From DASYXZ01 sp035946625 (GTDB lineage Bacteria; Acidobacteriota; Terriglobia; UBA7540): 64,000 nt of DNA. Positions 9,556 through 18,170 of this stretch are shown here, in pieces; positions within the stretch are counted from its first letter, which is position 1; every line of letters starts with the position of its first letter. The notes under the pieces were generated by a model. That model saw only the letters and a list, made by a program, of their open reading frames with translations. It did no database searches and was not told the DNA's origin. The stretch covers positions 1-64,000 of the forward strand of contig DASYZE010000004.1 in assembly GCA_035946625.1 (NCBI GenBank). The letters run 5' to 3'. The position numbers and the translations under genes are program-made.

Positions 9556-9863
9556 CCCATCAAATCAAGCAATCGTACTACAGGCTTCCATTATACTTCG
9601 GTTCTCATCACGGCAGGCGCAAACGTAAAGAGGCGGTGAAAAAATCCATTGAAAAGCGAAAACGCCCCACCCCGCGAGGCAGGACAAAGCATGCCGGAAA
9701 AATGCAGGAATTTTTCTTCGCGTGTCTTTGCGCCCCAGTCCCGCTTGGCGGGAAGAGGGGGTTTACTTTTTCAAGGCCTCAAAAAGGAGCGGGCTTGAAT
9801 TTCCCGGTCATACCAACGGGCTATGGCATGATCAGCGAACGGAGATGAATGTCGGCCTTTAAC
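9556..9863. other. Intergenic spacer, no gene seen
   Basis: Between the end of the PIG-L gene and the start of tamA. It should hold the tamA promoter. A plus-strand frame (9525-9848) is rich in Arg/Lys/Pro, has no ribosome site and no recognisable domain; I treat it as chance. Confidence 0.45.
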
Positions 9864-10658
9864 TTATATCCCACCCGGACGGACCAATCCGCCCAGAAGC
9901 CGGGCCAATAAATTTTCCTGAGGGAAACCCTGGCCCAGATGCTGGCGGAATCCTTCCGCCAGGCCCACGCCTGAAATTTTTCCCGCGCGCTCGGCCATGG
10001 TTCTCAGCATTGCGGCCGTATCGGATATCCCCTGCTGCGCGCTGAGGAAGGCGCGCTGGCTTTCGTGGCAGGCCAGCATCTGCTCTTTCATGGAAAATGT
10101 ATCTCTGATGTCCACAAACACGCTGGACACTAATTCATTCCCCAGGATGTCGCGGCCTCCGAAAGGCTCAGCGTAGTAAAGATGGGGCACGGCCCGAAGA
10201 GGCTTGGCGGCGTGCCGGATTCCGGTTTTGAAGTTGGGGGCCAGGGCGCCGAAACAGGCGGTTTGGCAAAGGCGACTGGTAGTCTCATGGTCCACCATGT
10301 AATCCACCGGCGAATGGGTGAGCACGAGAGAAGGATTGAAGGTGCGTACGGCCTCCATTACTTTTCCAAGAGTACGCCGATCATAAAAAATATCCAGGTC
10401 CTTCAGGTTCAGGCAGGAATAGTCTGCACCAATCAATCGGGCGGCGCGCTCCGCCTCGCCCCGACGTATGCGGCTGATCTGCACCGCGGGCAAAATGGTG
10501 CTGCCGCAATCTCCCGCCGTCATGGTGATCATTTGAATTTTCGCGCCGCGTTCGGCGAGAAGCGCCAGTGTTCCCGCGCAGAGAAATTCGGCGTCATCGG
10601 GGTGGGCGAAAATTGCGAGCGCGCTCGGCGGCTGTGCCATCGAAGGTTTTTTGACCAT
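9864..10658 (-). CDS. PIG-L family deacetylase (LmbE-like)
   Basis: A 264-aa protein with the PIG-L/LmbE signature AHPDDAEF at residues ~18-25 and MTAGDCGS after it, then LTHSPVDYMVDH and an HETTSRL segment whose His is the usual distal zinc ligand. This family removes acetyl groups from N-acetylglucosamine-type sugars in glycolipids, thiol conjugates or antibiotics. The substrate cannot be read from the sequence, and the neighbours do not define a pathway. Start could be ATG 10658 or ATG 10640 (MAQPP); neither has a clear ribosome site. No signal peptide, so probably cytoplasmic. Confidence 0.88.
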   Translation of the reverse strand: MVKKPSMAQPPSALAIFAHPDDAEFLCAGTLALLAERGAKIQMITMTAGDCGSTILPAVQISRIRRGEAERAARLIGADYSCLNLKDLDIFYDRRTLGKVMEAVRTFNPSLVLTHSPVDYMVDHETTSRLCQTACFGALAPNFKTGIRHAAKPLRAVPHLYYAEPFGGRDILGNELVSSVFVDIRDTFSMKEQMLACHESQRAFLSAQQGISDTAAMLRTMAERAGKISGVGLAEGFRQHLGQGFPQENLLARLLGGLVRPGGI

Positions 10659-10743
10659 TTGGCGGGCGATTGATTATCCCCGTGGGCGCCACTGAGCGCC
10701 CGGCCATGTCCCGTCCCGCCGAAATCGCACATCAGCGCTCGAT

Positions 10744-11259
10744 TTACTTCGCGGAAGCAAATGACGCCGTGAGCTTGAACGTTCCCCAGGCAATTTCCAA
10801 GTTGCCCCGGCCAGCCACGTTGGTGAGTTGAATGTCCATCGCGTCCACGGGGGCTTGCCCCTCTTCGACGTTCATGGGAATTTCCGCCAGCTTGGCGCTG
10901 GGCTCGTAAGTTTGGCGACTTTTGCTGGAAACGACCAGAGTCCACTTTCCGGGTTCGACAAAGCGCGCCATCAGGAAATACTTGCCCTTAGGCACCCGAG
11001 TTCCGCCGAAATCGAGGTCGCCGTCGGTTTCGAGGGTAGTGGGAATATCGGCGCCCAGTCGCCAAAGGTCTCCGGGATGGATCAGTTTCATCAGATCGCG
11101 GCCCTTGAGGGTGGGCCGGTGAAAGTCGATGGAAACTTTGGTGGCGCCGAGGGTTGCTTTGGCCGAACCGACTTCGTTGCCGTGCGCCAGCAGGATGCCA
11201 GACGCGCCGGCGAGAACCAGTGAAGTTGCCATCGCCATGAAGATCTGTTTGGTTTTCAT
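10744..11259 (-). CDS. DUF2911 domain-containing exported protein
   Basis: A 171-aa protein with a signal peptide (MATSLVLAGASGILLAHG) and the DUF2911 pattern: WRLGADIPTTLETDGDL followed by VPKGKYFLMA. The start is well supported by AAGGAGGT about 6 nt upstream of the ATG. DUF2911 proteins are secreted beta-sandwich proteins common in Bacteroidota and Acidobacteriota and have no established role. Transcribed apart from its neighbours: an 85-nt gap to PIG-L downstream and 100 nt to the thioredoxin-fold gene upstream. Confidence 0.85.
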   Translation of the reverse strand: MKTKQIFMAMATSLVLAGASGILLAHGNEVGSAKATLGATKVSIDFHRPTLKGRDLMKLIHPGDLWRLGADIPTTLETDGDLDFGGTRVPKGKYFLMARFVEPGKWTLVVSSKSRQTYEPSAKLAEIPMNVEEGQAPVDAMDIQLTNVAGRGNLEIAWGTFKLTASFASAK

Positions 11260-11359
11260 GTGGACCTCCTTCGATCGTTTTGGTTAAAGTGGGGCATTTC
11301 TGTTTTCGCCCGCAAGCCGCAATATCATTACGTAGGGCCCGGAAATCCGGGGCTGGCGA

Positions 11360-12313
11360 TCATCTGACTGCTTCCGAGAATGCTTTCCGCAATTGTTCCG
11401 GTTTCACATATCCAACCCAATGGCGGGCGACGATGCCTTTCCCGTCGATCAAGAATAGAGTGGGAAAAATTGAAATGCTACCGTACGCCGAATCACTCTC
11501 CTTTGTCCAGTTGACAACCGGGAAGTTGATCTTCTCTTCCTTGATGTAGCGCTGCCGGACATCGTCGCCATAACCGAGGCCCAGCAACTTGTCCGCATTG
11601 GCGCCCACCACGGTGAAGCCGCGCGCCGAAAATTCGGTTTGTAAGGCCACCAGAGCGGGAGCCTCCTTCATGCAGGGAGGGCAGCCGGTAAACCACACGT
11701 AGAGTAACACGGTCTTTCCAGTCAGGCTTTGCAGCTCGAGCGCCTGGCCGTCCATGGATTCGAGCCTGAAGGGCGGAGCGGGCTTGCCTTCCCAGCCAGA
11801 CAGTTGGCGCTCCACGGCCTGGCCAAAGCGTTCGTCGCCTCGGATCATCGCTACATCCACGCGCGAAATTTCTCCCGTCTTGCGGTCGCGGGTAAGAAAG
11901 CGAGGCACGCGCGGGTCCGACTCCATCACCCGCAGAAGAACATCGGCCTCCTGGCGAGATCGCAGGTCGAATTGTTGAGCGATGGTGGCCAGTCTGGGCG
12001 GGGAGCCGGTTTTCTCCTGATATTGAGCGAGAAACAGCGGAATGCGAAAGAAGGCGTTATAAAGTTTGTCCAGGGCCCGGCGCTCGTCCGGTTGGGTGAA
12101 AACTTTGCTGTAAAGTTCGCTGACCACCAGCGGCTGGCCGGGTTGCAAGTGGGTGCGAATGTAATCGATGACCCGGGTCTCCGCGCCCCTTGATCCAGTT
12201 CGGCTCGCAACCTGCGCCGGTTTCGCCTGGCCAATTGCGGAGCAGAAGCTCCTTTCGGATGCGAAGGGCGACAAAACCAGCAGTAATATTGGGAAGAGGT
12301 TTCTGTTTTTCAC
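11360..12313 (-). CDS. TlpA-type thiol-disulfide oxidoreductase with N-terminal extension
   Basis: About 317 aa: a signal peptide (NRNLFPILLLVLSPFASE), a helical N-terminal region of ~150 residues of unknown role, then a thioredoxin-fold domain with WFTGCPPCMKEAP (active-site CPPC), IFPTLFLIDGKG containing the cis-Pro, and a C-terminal helix. Such proteins act in the periplasm, reducing or resolving disulfides, for example in cytochrome c maturation. The frame reaches 12355, but GTG 12313 has AAGAG about 7 nt upstream and puts the signal peptide at the very N-terminus. It is not clustered with cytochrome genes here, so the partner is unknown. Confidence 0.82.
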   Translation of the reverse strand: MKNRNLFPILLLVLSPFASERSFCSAIGQAKPAQVASRTGSRGAETRVIDYIRTHLQPGQPLVVSELYSKVFTQPDERRALDKLYNAFFRIPLFLAQYQEKTGSPPRLATIAQQFDLRSRQEADVLLRVMESDPRVPRFLTRDRKTGEISRVDVAMIRGDERFGQAVERQLSGWEGKPAPPFRLESMDGQALELQSLTGKTVLLYVWFTGCPPCMKEAPALVALQTEFSARGFTVVGANADKLLGLGYGDDVRQRYIKEEKINFPVVNWTKESDSAYGSISIFPTLFLIDGKGIVARHWVGYVKPEQLRKAFSEAVR

Positions 12314-12367
12314 AAAGATTCTCTTGGGTGACTTCGCGCAATCCGCTAACGACAAAGTTTGGCCCTT

Positions 12368-12438
12368 TGTAGCGGCAGTCTATGACTGCCAACTTCACTG
12401 GTCAAGCAAGGACGGCGGTCAGAGACCGCCGCTACAAC
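12368..12438. repeat. Palindromic intergenic element (TGTAGCGGC family)
   Basis: Two hairpins (GGCAGTCTATGACTGCC and GGCGGTCAGAGACCGCC) are enclosed by complementary ends: TGTAGCGGC on the left and GCCGCTACA on the right. The same architecture recurs at 15501, 29107, 29908 and, inside a gene, at 57308. Confidence 0.75.
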
Positions 12439-12455
12439 AAGTCGGCGAGCCGACC

Positions 12456-13427
12456 TCAGGGTTTCGCGCCCTGGCCCAATTGGGGCGCCCAGATTCGCCA
12501 ATGGAAAAGCAGCGCGTACTTCATGTACAGGTTCAAGTAGGTCCAGCCGTGGTTGCCAGACCGCAAATGGAATTCGTGAGGGAATCCTTTGGCGGTCAGG
12601 GTCTTGTCCAGAAGCTCGGCGCCCTCGTTGAATCCGTAGCGGTCCTGATCGCCGCAGTCGAAATAAAGTTTCAGTCCCTTGAAGTTTTCGGGATGCTCGG
12701 CGAGGGTCAAGGGGCTGTTCGCTTCCCAATAAGTTTCGCTGAGAGGAGAGCCGAAAGGCCCCTGAAGCACCTTGGCGTAGAAACCCCAGCGTCCTTCAGT
12801 GGGCAGCGGGTTGGGAAACTTGGGGAGGAGCGCGGCGCTCTGGGCGCTGGCGGAACCGAAAACGTCGGGGTGGAGCATGGCCAGGTGCAGCGCGCCGTAA
12901 CCTCCCATGGATGACCCACTAATGCCGCGCAAACCGGCGTCCGGAATGGTCCGATATTTCTTGTCGATGGCGGGCACCAATTCCTGGATGAAAAAGTCTT
13001 CATAGCGGTCCTTGCCATCCTTGGAATTCACGTAGAAACTCCGGCCACCGTCGGGCATGACGACGATGAATTTCCCCACTTCACCATCGCTCAACAAGCC
13101 GTCCAGAGTCTGCTGGCCGCCGCGCTCGCTCCAGCTCATTTCATTTTCAAACAGACCGTGCAAAAAGTAGAGCACCGGATACCGCGTGCTGGTGGCGGTA
13201 TCGTAATCCGACGGGAGCGCGACGCAGGTATTCACCGACTTGCCCAGAATAGCGCTGGGCACCGCTTCACACTTGATGGTGGTGGGCGAGGGTGGCGGCT
13301 GGGGAGCGCGCCCCCTGGCCGTGATGTCTGAAAAAGCGCAGAGTGCGACCGACAGGCACGCGGCGAACTTCATAAGCCTTGCCGGCCGGCGTGAATCTGG
13401 AAACGACTTTCGAAGGGAGCTAAGCAT
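12456..13427 (-). CDS. Secreted esterase, alpha/beta hydrolase (esterase D / tributyrin-esterase type)
   Basis: An ~323-aa alpha/beta hydrolase: YPVLYFLHGLFENEMSW (oxyanion region), GISGSSMGGYGAL (nucleophile Ser in GxSxG), CGDQDRYG (acid) and GNHGW (catalytic His). This is the esterase D/antigen-85-like family that cleaves short acyl or feruloyl-type esters. A hydrophobic segment (LMKFAACLSVALCAFSDITA, ~residues 18-37) suggests export. Starts at TTG 13439, ATG 13427 or ATG 13373 are possible. The upstream gene stops at 13436, so the pair is probably an operon with coupled translation. Natural substrate unknown. Confidence 0.85.
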   Translation of the reverse strand: MLSSLRKSFPDSRRPARLMKFAACLSVALCAFSDITARGRAPQPPPSPTTIKCEAVPSAILGKSVNTCVALPSDYDTATSTRYPVLYFLHGLFENEMSWSERGGQQTLDGLLSDGEVGKFIVVMPDGGRSFYVNSKDGKDRYEDFFIQELVPAIDKKYRTIPDAGLRGISGSSMGGYGALHLAMLHPDVFGSASAQSAALLPKFPNPLPTEGRWGFYAKVLQGPFGSPLSETYWEANSPLTLAEHPENFKGLKLYFDCGDQDRYGFNEGAELLDKTLTAKGFPHEFHLRSGNHGWTYLNLYMKYALLFHWRIWAPQLGQGAKP

Positions 13428-13435
13428 CGCCTGGA

Positions 13436-13960
13436 TCAATGGGGTGTCTGGGTGGCGCGAGTCTGGTCGCCTTGTACGTACACGCTGGTCTTGCCGCTTT
13501 TCGAGGTGGCGCCCAATGCGCCGCCCCCTTGATGGGTCCCCGGGTTGGTTGCATCGACCGTTCCGTAGGCTTCCCCGTGGATATTTTTCCCGGCGTGCTT
13601 CACTCGCGACCTGGCATCCGATCGGGCGGCCGCTGGCTCGGTGTTCGAGGCCGGATGAAATTCGAGCACGGAGTCAATCCCAGTGTCTGTGGACTTATCA
13701 CCTTTTTTCTTTGCAGGCGATTGGGCCGCCTCTTTGGCCGCGCTGCGCGCGGCTTCTTCGGTGGATAAAGGAGCCACGTCGCTGAGCGCGACCTTTTTCG
13801 CGGGCTTTTTTGTTTGGCCCATCGCCTGCGGCGCCGCTACGGTTTTATCGGAGGAACTCTTTGGGGCTGGGTCCTGAGCATTCGCCACGGGCGAGCAAAT
13901 CAGGACGATCCCTGCAATCACCGCGCCCAATTGGCCCAAGGCAAAAGATAAGCTTCGCAT
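13436..13960 (-). CDS. Secreted Ala/Lys-rich protein of unknown function
   Basis: A 174-aa protein with a clear signal peptide (GAVIAGIVLICSPVANAQD, cleavage after ANA) and a low-complexity mature chain: KKPAKKVAL, AARSAAKEAAQSPAKKKGD, then a Gly-rich end. No cysteines after the leader and no recognised domain; probably disordered. It overlaps the start of the secreted esterase gene, hinting at a shared exported function. Coding is supported by the leader and operon spacing rather than by homology. Confidence 0.65.
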   Translation of the reverse strand: MRSLSFALGQLGAVIAGIVLICSPVANAQDPAPKSSSDKTVAAPQAMGQTKKPAKKVALSDVAPLSTEEAARSAAKEAAQSPAKKKGDKSTDTGIDSVLEFHPASNTEPAAARSDARSRVKHAGKNIHGEAYGTVDATNPGTHQGGGALGATSKSGKTSVYVQGDQTRATQTPH

Positions 13961-14012
13961 GAATTATGTCTCAACGCCCTTAATCAACCTCGCCTTATTC
14001 TGACGCCAATCG

Positions 14013-14038
14013 GAGTCGCGCGTCAAGCCGCGCGACTC
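14013..14038. terminator. Perfect GC-rich hairpin downstream of the lactate-racemase-domain gene
   Basis: GAGTCGCGCG and CGCGCGACTC form a perfect 10-bp stem around a 6-nt loop, in the 147-nt gap after the minus-strand gene ending at 14108. Only a short T run follows on the plus strand, so intrinsic termination is possible but not certain. Confidence 0.4.
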
Positions 14039-14107
14039 TTTGCGAGTGGCGCGCCGCTGCCCATACCGAAAATTTACCACTACCGCCACCTTGAACTCCC
14101 CGACTGC

Positions 14108-15379
14108 CTAAGCGAAGGATACGAGATTACCCTCTGCGTCAAGCTGAGGCTGAAAGACATTCTCACTTAATTTCCAGCCCGCGAGGGTGGAAGCCTCACG
14201 CGCCAGACGCTCGGATATCGCCATCCGGCCCAGGTTTTGGGTGCTCTTAATCCACACCACGCTTTGTTCGGCGGGGGCCGGCCGGTTGAGTGAGGCGAGA
14301 GCGAAGGCCAGCGCATCGCGGTCGGAGGGCATCACCATGGGCAGGCGCACCAAGTGGTGGCTCATGGACACGCGGGCGTTGACGTACATTTTTTCAAAAT
14401 CAATTTTATCGCGCAGGCGCTGGTGAACGAAATCGGCCAGGCCGACGCCCAGCGCGTTTCCGCCGCTGGGTTCGGTGAGGTCGCGCGCGTAAATCAGGCC
14501 GATCTCCGGCGCTTCGCCCGGCGGCAACGCAACTCCGCGGCCAATCACTTTGCTGTCCATGCCGGTGCCGCTGATGTTTTTGCCGATCTCATCCACCATC
14601 AACAATTGGAATTTGGGGAAGGGAATTCGCGGAACCCGGTGGCGCGCCTGGGCCAGACATGTCTCATCGAGCGCGACCATGCCCTCCGGACGGGCCGCGC
14701 GCACGGCGCAGATGCGGTGCATCTCATTTTCGATTACCCCCACCCCGCAAAGAATTTTGCCGCTGGCCAATACGGTGGCGGACAGGGCGCGAATATTTTT
14801 TTCGTAGCCGAGCTTGCGTGCGGCGGCGTGGAAGGCGCGCGCGCCGTCCTCCTTGCCCATGCCGACGGCCATCATTTTGAGCAGTCCGCTTTCGACCGTG
14901 CCGGAAAATGTCGTGTGGGGCTTGACACGATTCATCACCACCACGCCATCCGACTGCGCGGCGAGGCGGTCCATAAAAACCGGAACGCCTTCCGGAGTTT
15001 CACCGAGCGCGACCGTTTCCATCGAAGCGCGAATGGGCGCGCCGATGAATTGTTCCGTCACTCCGTATTCCTCGAGGATTTTGAGCTGACCTTCGGCGGT
15101 GGCCCCACCGTGGCTGCCCATGGCGGGGAAAACGAATGGACTGGCGCCCTGGCTTTTCAACCACGCGCAAATGCCATGCGCAATTTCTTTGACGCTCGCC
15201 ACGCCGCGGCTGCCCACCGTGACCCCAATCGAACGCCCTATCAATTTTTCGCGCAGGAGATCAAGCCCGGAGAGCGCGCTATGGATTTCCGCTTCCAGAT
15301 TCTCGATGGCGGGGACAGTGGCCGATTCTCTCTCAAGAATTCGGAAGATCGCCAGATCGGATTGCCCGTTGTTGCTCAT
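14108..15379 (-). CDS. Lactate racemase domain protein (LarA/DUF2088-like)
   Basis: About 423 aa from ATG 15379. A Rossmann-like N-domain with IGVTVGSRGV and FPAMGSHGGATAEG resembles the LarA N-terminal region, followed by MNRVKPHTTFSGTVESG, the segment that in LarA carries the Lys and His that anchor the nickel-pincer cofactor, and a longer C-domain. LarA racemises lactate; relatives act on other 2-hydroxy acids. No larB/larC cofactor genes are in the window, so the substrate and even nickel-pincer use are unproven. The frame reaches 15640 but that extension runs through a palindromic repeat and has no ribosome site, so I reject it. Confidence 0.68.
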   Translation of the reverse strand: MSNNGQSDLAIFRILERESATVPAIENLEAEIHSALSGLDLLREKLIGRSIGVTVGSRGVASVKEIAHGICAWLKSQGASPFVFPAMGSHGGATAEGQLKILEEYGVTEQFIGAPIRASMETVALGETPEGVPVFMDRLAAQSDGVVVMNRVKPHTTFSGTVESGLLKMMAVGMGKEDGARAFHAAARKLGYEKNIRALSATVLASGKILCGVGVIENEMHRICAVRAARPEGMVALDETCLAQARHRVPRIPFPKFQLLMVDEIGKNISGTGMDSKVIGRGVALPPGEAPEIGLIYARDLTEPSGGNALGVGLADFVHQRLRDKIDFEKMYVNARVSMSHHLVRLPMVMPSDRDALAFALASLNRPAPAEQSVVWIKSTQNLGRMAISERLAREASTLAGWKLSENVFQPQLDAEGNLVSFA

Positions 15380-15500
15380 ACGGCTCGGAGGTTCGCTGCT
15401 TTCATTCACAGGCAACAGTGATATGCCCACTATTCTTTCTAACAGAGTCAATCCCCGCCCGCAAGGTTGGCGGGCGCGTGGAGGTAAAGTTTGCCTGATT

Positions 15501-15568
15501 GGAGCGGCGGTCTCTAACCACCGTCTTTTGGTTCTAAGGATTCCGGCGGTCAGAGACCGCCGTACCAT
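15501..15568. repeat. Palindromic intergenic element (TGTAGCGGC family)
   Basis: GAGCGGCGGTCTCTAACCA and CGGCGGTCAGAGACCGCCG form the two arms; the ends read GGAGCGGC and GCCGTACC. It lies just upstream of the LarA-like start. Confidence 0.65.
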
Positions 15569-15702
15569 CAAGTTGACCATTACGCGATGGTCGATTGCCA
15601 TTGCGCCGCCCAATGTTTCCGTGTAGATTCGCGCTTGCATCTTCGCGGCAAGATGAAGACCCTCGGATGGACGGGCGGATCAGGACGGAGGGAGGACGGA
15701 GC

Positions 15703-16089
15703 ATGGCGCTGGCGAAAGAACTCTCGATTATGCTCGAAAACAAACGGGGGGCGCTGGCCGAGTTGTGTTCGGCGCTGGCAAGAGTGGCGGTGAACATTCA
15801 AGCTCTCATGGTGCCGGAACAGCCCGGGGTTGCGCCGTTACGATTGGTGGTGAACAATCTCGACGCGGCCCGAAAAGTTTTGTCCGGCTTGGGATTGAAA
15901 TTTACCGAGCAGGATGTGATCGCGGCCCGCGTCTCAGACCGCCCCGGCGCGCTGGGAAAACTTACCCGCAAGCTGGCCGATCACAACCTGGACGTCAAGT
16001 ACGCCTACGGCAGCATCCTGAAAGGCTCGGGCGACGCCATCATCATCCTGGCGATTTCGGACGTGGCGGCCGCGGCGAAAATCGCGTAG
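15703..16089 (+). CDS. Tandem ACT-domain protein
   Basis: A 128-aa protein starting at ATG 15703, with GGAGG 11 nt upstream; the longer frame from 15595 has no ribosome site. It is two ACT repeats: SIMLENKRGALAELCSALA and DRPGALGKLTRKLADHNLDV, each the loop-helix that binds amino acids in regulatory domains. Stand-alone tandem ACT proteins bind amino acids and probably regulate a pathway allosterically, but the target is not identifiable here. It is monocistronic and divergent from the LarA-like gene. Confidence 0.85.
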   Translation: MALAKELSIMLENKRGALAELCSALARVAVNIQALMVPEQPGVAPLRLVVNNLDAARKVLSGLGLKFTEQDVIAARVSDRPGALGKLTRKLADHNLDVKYAYGSILKGSGDAIIILAISDVAAAAKIA

Positions 16090-16337
16090 TAGAAAGTCGG
16101 GGGATATGGACAGCGAAGAGCGCCGGACGGGGGAAGGACGACAATTCGTTTCAGGAAGGCGATTTACCGGGAGAGGCGATGAAGTGGTTGCGCGGCGGAG
16201 CGTTTCTTATCATATTGGTATTATCTGCAACACGGTGGAACGATACCATAAAATCCAGCGGGAAATCCTCGATTACATGGACATACGGATTGCGACTGCT
16301 GCGCACCCGCGACAAGCCTCTTGACCGCCCCAGGCGT

Positions 16338-17114
16338 TCATATCACGCGACGTCCATGCCTTTTCCACCTGCTTGAGTCTATTGTAATTGTCTTGAACTC
16401 CCCAGCATTAAGGCGGTCATTGATAACCCAAAGCTGAGGATTCTCCGGAATGCCGGGAACCACGCAGAGCCAATACTCTTGATTCTTTTGCTTCGCCTGC
16501 TGGGCCGCCACGGGCTCATTCCCTACGAGTTCTACGGGGCCTTCCTTTCTCTGTCCTTTTACCTCTAGACAAACTATCGCACCTTCGGTTATCCGCCTGG
16601 CCTCCAAATCATAGCCGTGTTGCAGGCGCTCCTTGGATACAAAGCTCGTCAGCTCCATGGACAATTTATATTTCACGAACTCTACAGCAAAATCTCCAAC
16701 TAGAGTATTATCACCGCGTTCCTTCACATTGGCTTTCTCAAAAAATGCTTTCCACGCAGGGTTTTCTGCTTGTGGCACACCTTGAAGGTAGTCCGCCGTC
16801 AAAAAGTCTACCCGGGGACAATAGTTGGAATTGCGCTCCCAGTCTTCAGCAGGAGAGTATTCCATTCCAAAGAATACTTGATCAGATGGCTTTGTGTTTC
16901 CGTTCTTAGTCAATACCCAAATTACCTGTCCAAGTGTCGGTCCTTTTTGCAGTAAACGTGTGTACGCGATAAGTTCGTCTCTCGCAGGCGGAGGAAATTT
17001 AGTGGTCAGCTTAGGCAGAAATACTTCTCGACAAATCTTGTCAAAATCGATTGATTGGACGTGGACGAGTCCTCGATGTCCCTTCGGATCTGTTCGACAT
17101 ACGCTCTCCTTGGG
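16338..17114 (-). pseudogene. 5'-truncated DUF3883 (PD-(D/E)xK-like) protein remnant
   Basis: The C-terminal part reads GYDLEAR...IVCLEVKGQRK, the D...ExK core of DUF3883 restriction-endonuclease-like domains, then a VELVGNEPVAA segment and YWLCVVPG typical of the family. The frame stays open upstream for ~65 more codons (LVHVQSIDFDKICREVFLPK, then DELIAYTRLL) back to a TAA at 17115-17117, but without any ATG or GTG; the first usable start is TTG 16913, in the middle of a domain. In full-length relatives this domain ends a large ATPase-containing (sacsin/Hsp90-like) protein. I read it as the 3' remnant of such a gene. Flanking AT content is higher than its neighbours, consistent with acquired DNA. 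Confidence 0.6.
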
Positions 17115-17430
17115 TTAGGCGTGTTATTTGTTTGTATCTTTTAAAGCGGCTAGCCGCCCTCAGAACCATTCTGACGGCGGGTCTTGCGCCGACTCACAAA
17201 CCCGCCCCATACAAAACAGATTGACCTGGACTATAACTTCCGTGCCTTCGAACCTCCAGCATGAGGTGCCCAATTGAGGGCTTCTGGCGTCTCCGCTGCG
17301 TTATCTGACAGCCAATAAGGTCGAGATTTCAAGGTCGGCGGCCAGAGACGGCCTCGCCAAAGGCAATCTCCACCTGAGGAACATTTATGGAGTCCGCGAA
17401 TCCACAGGGCAGCCTTTCGGGCGCAGTTCT
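17115..17430. other. Intergenic spacer between gene remnant and DUF2442 gene
   Basis: No convincing gene. It holds an imperfect palindrome at 17144-17182 (AGCGGCTAGCCGCCCTCAG, then TTCTGACGGCGGG) like the other elements, and a weaker GGTCGGCGGCCAGAGACGG at ~17333. A minus-strand frame (17231-17494) overlaps the DUF2442 gene and looks like chance. Confidence 0.45.
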
Positions 17431-17727
17431 TCAGACTTGGATGGTTTTCCAAATTTTTGCGCGCTCCCGGAGGGCCTGTTCGTGTATCGGCCAATCATGC
17501 AGCGTGGCGGGATCAAAGTCGGCCCCGTTGGGCCAAACCAGTGTGTGCACTTCAGGGTCGATGCTCGCTCGGTAGAACAACTTCAGGTCACGGAGGGGCG
17601 CGTACAATTCGCCCGCCAAGGTGGCCTCGAAATTGATGGTCTGGACCGCGTCGTCGTCGAAGCGAACCCGCAGCGTGTAAGGCGCAACGATTTCGAAATT
17701 AACAACGCGATAAATAGGATGGCTCAT
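17431..17727 (-). CDS. DUF2442 domain protein
   Basis: A 98-aa protein matching the DUF2442 layout: VVNFEIVAPYTLRVRFDD, then INFEATLAGELYAPLRD and VHTLVWPNGADFDPATLHDW near the C-terminus. DUF2442 proteins are small and often encoded beside DUF4160, as here, with a 4-nt gap to the upstream partner. The pair resembles toxin-antitoxin gene organisation; which partner would be toxic is not clear from sequence. Start ATG 17727. Confidence 0.85.
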   Translation of the reverse strand: MSHPIYRVVNFEIVAPYTLRVRFDDDAVQTINFEATLAGELYAPLRDLKLFYRASIDPEVHTLVWPNGADFDPATLHDWPIHEQALRERAKIWKTIQV

Positions 17728-17731
17728 AGAT

Positions 17732-18016
17732 TCATTTCAGTGGCTCAATCGGGCGCGGCGTTCTTCCTTGCTCCAGCATTTCCCAATCGGCCACCAAATC
17801 ATTCTGATGCAATTCGGCCCACGCTTCAACCAAGCGTTGTTGCCGCTTCGGTAAGGAACCGGCAATAAGTTCCACCGGTTCGACGCTGAAGATCCCTACT
17901 TCGTCCTGATAATAGGCGTGAAAGTGCGGGACATGATGTTGTGCTCCAACCTCAGAGAACATGCGAATAATGATGCCGAAGAATCGACTGAGCTCAGGCA
18001 CAATTCCATTGTACAT
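17732..18016 (-). CDS. DUF4160 domain protein
   Basis: A 94-aa protein with the DUF4160 signature: FFGIIIRMF, then HHVPHFHAYYQDEVGIFS (conserved His cluster) and LPKRQQRLVEAWAELHQNDL. First gene of a two-gene unit with DUF2442. The HxPHFHAxY motif is typical of the family, which is widespread next to DUF2442 and suspected to be toxin-antitoxin-like. Start ATG 18016, no strong ribosome site. Confidence 0.88.
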   Translation of the reverse strand: MYNGIVPELSRFFGIIIRMFSEVGAQHHVPHFHAYYQDEVGIFSVEPVELIAGSLPKRQQRLVEAWAELHQNDLVADWEMLEQGRTPRPIEPLK

Positions 18017-18170
18017 GACACGAAAGGATGCCGCCAGCGGTCAGTAGACCGTAGCAAGTGGTAGGACCTCGCCTAATTCCTATCCTCGATTCCTTTTCCG
18101 GCGTGCTTCCCAAATCGCCGAAGGGCCACCGGCCAAACGCCTTCAGGAATTTATCTTCCTGCTCACGACA

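Noticed and set aside
14354..15421. Plus-strand open frame of 355 codons antisense to the lactate-racemase-domain gene
   Set aside because: Composition follows the antisense of the real gene (His/Ala/Arg-rich), with no recognisable domain.
16106..16324. 72-codon plus-strand frame after the ACT gene
   Set aside because: No ribosome site, no domain, and Arg-rich chance-like composition.
17231..17494. 87-codon minus-strand frame
   Set aside because: Overlaps the DUF2442 gene and lacks family features.
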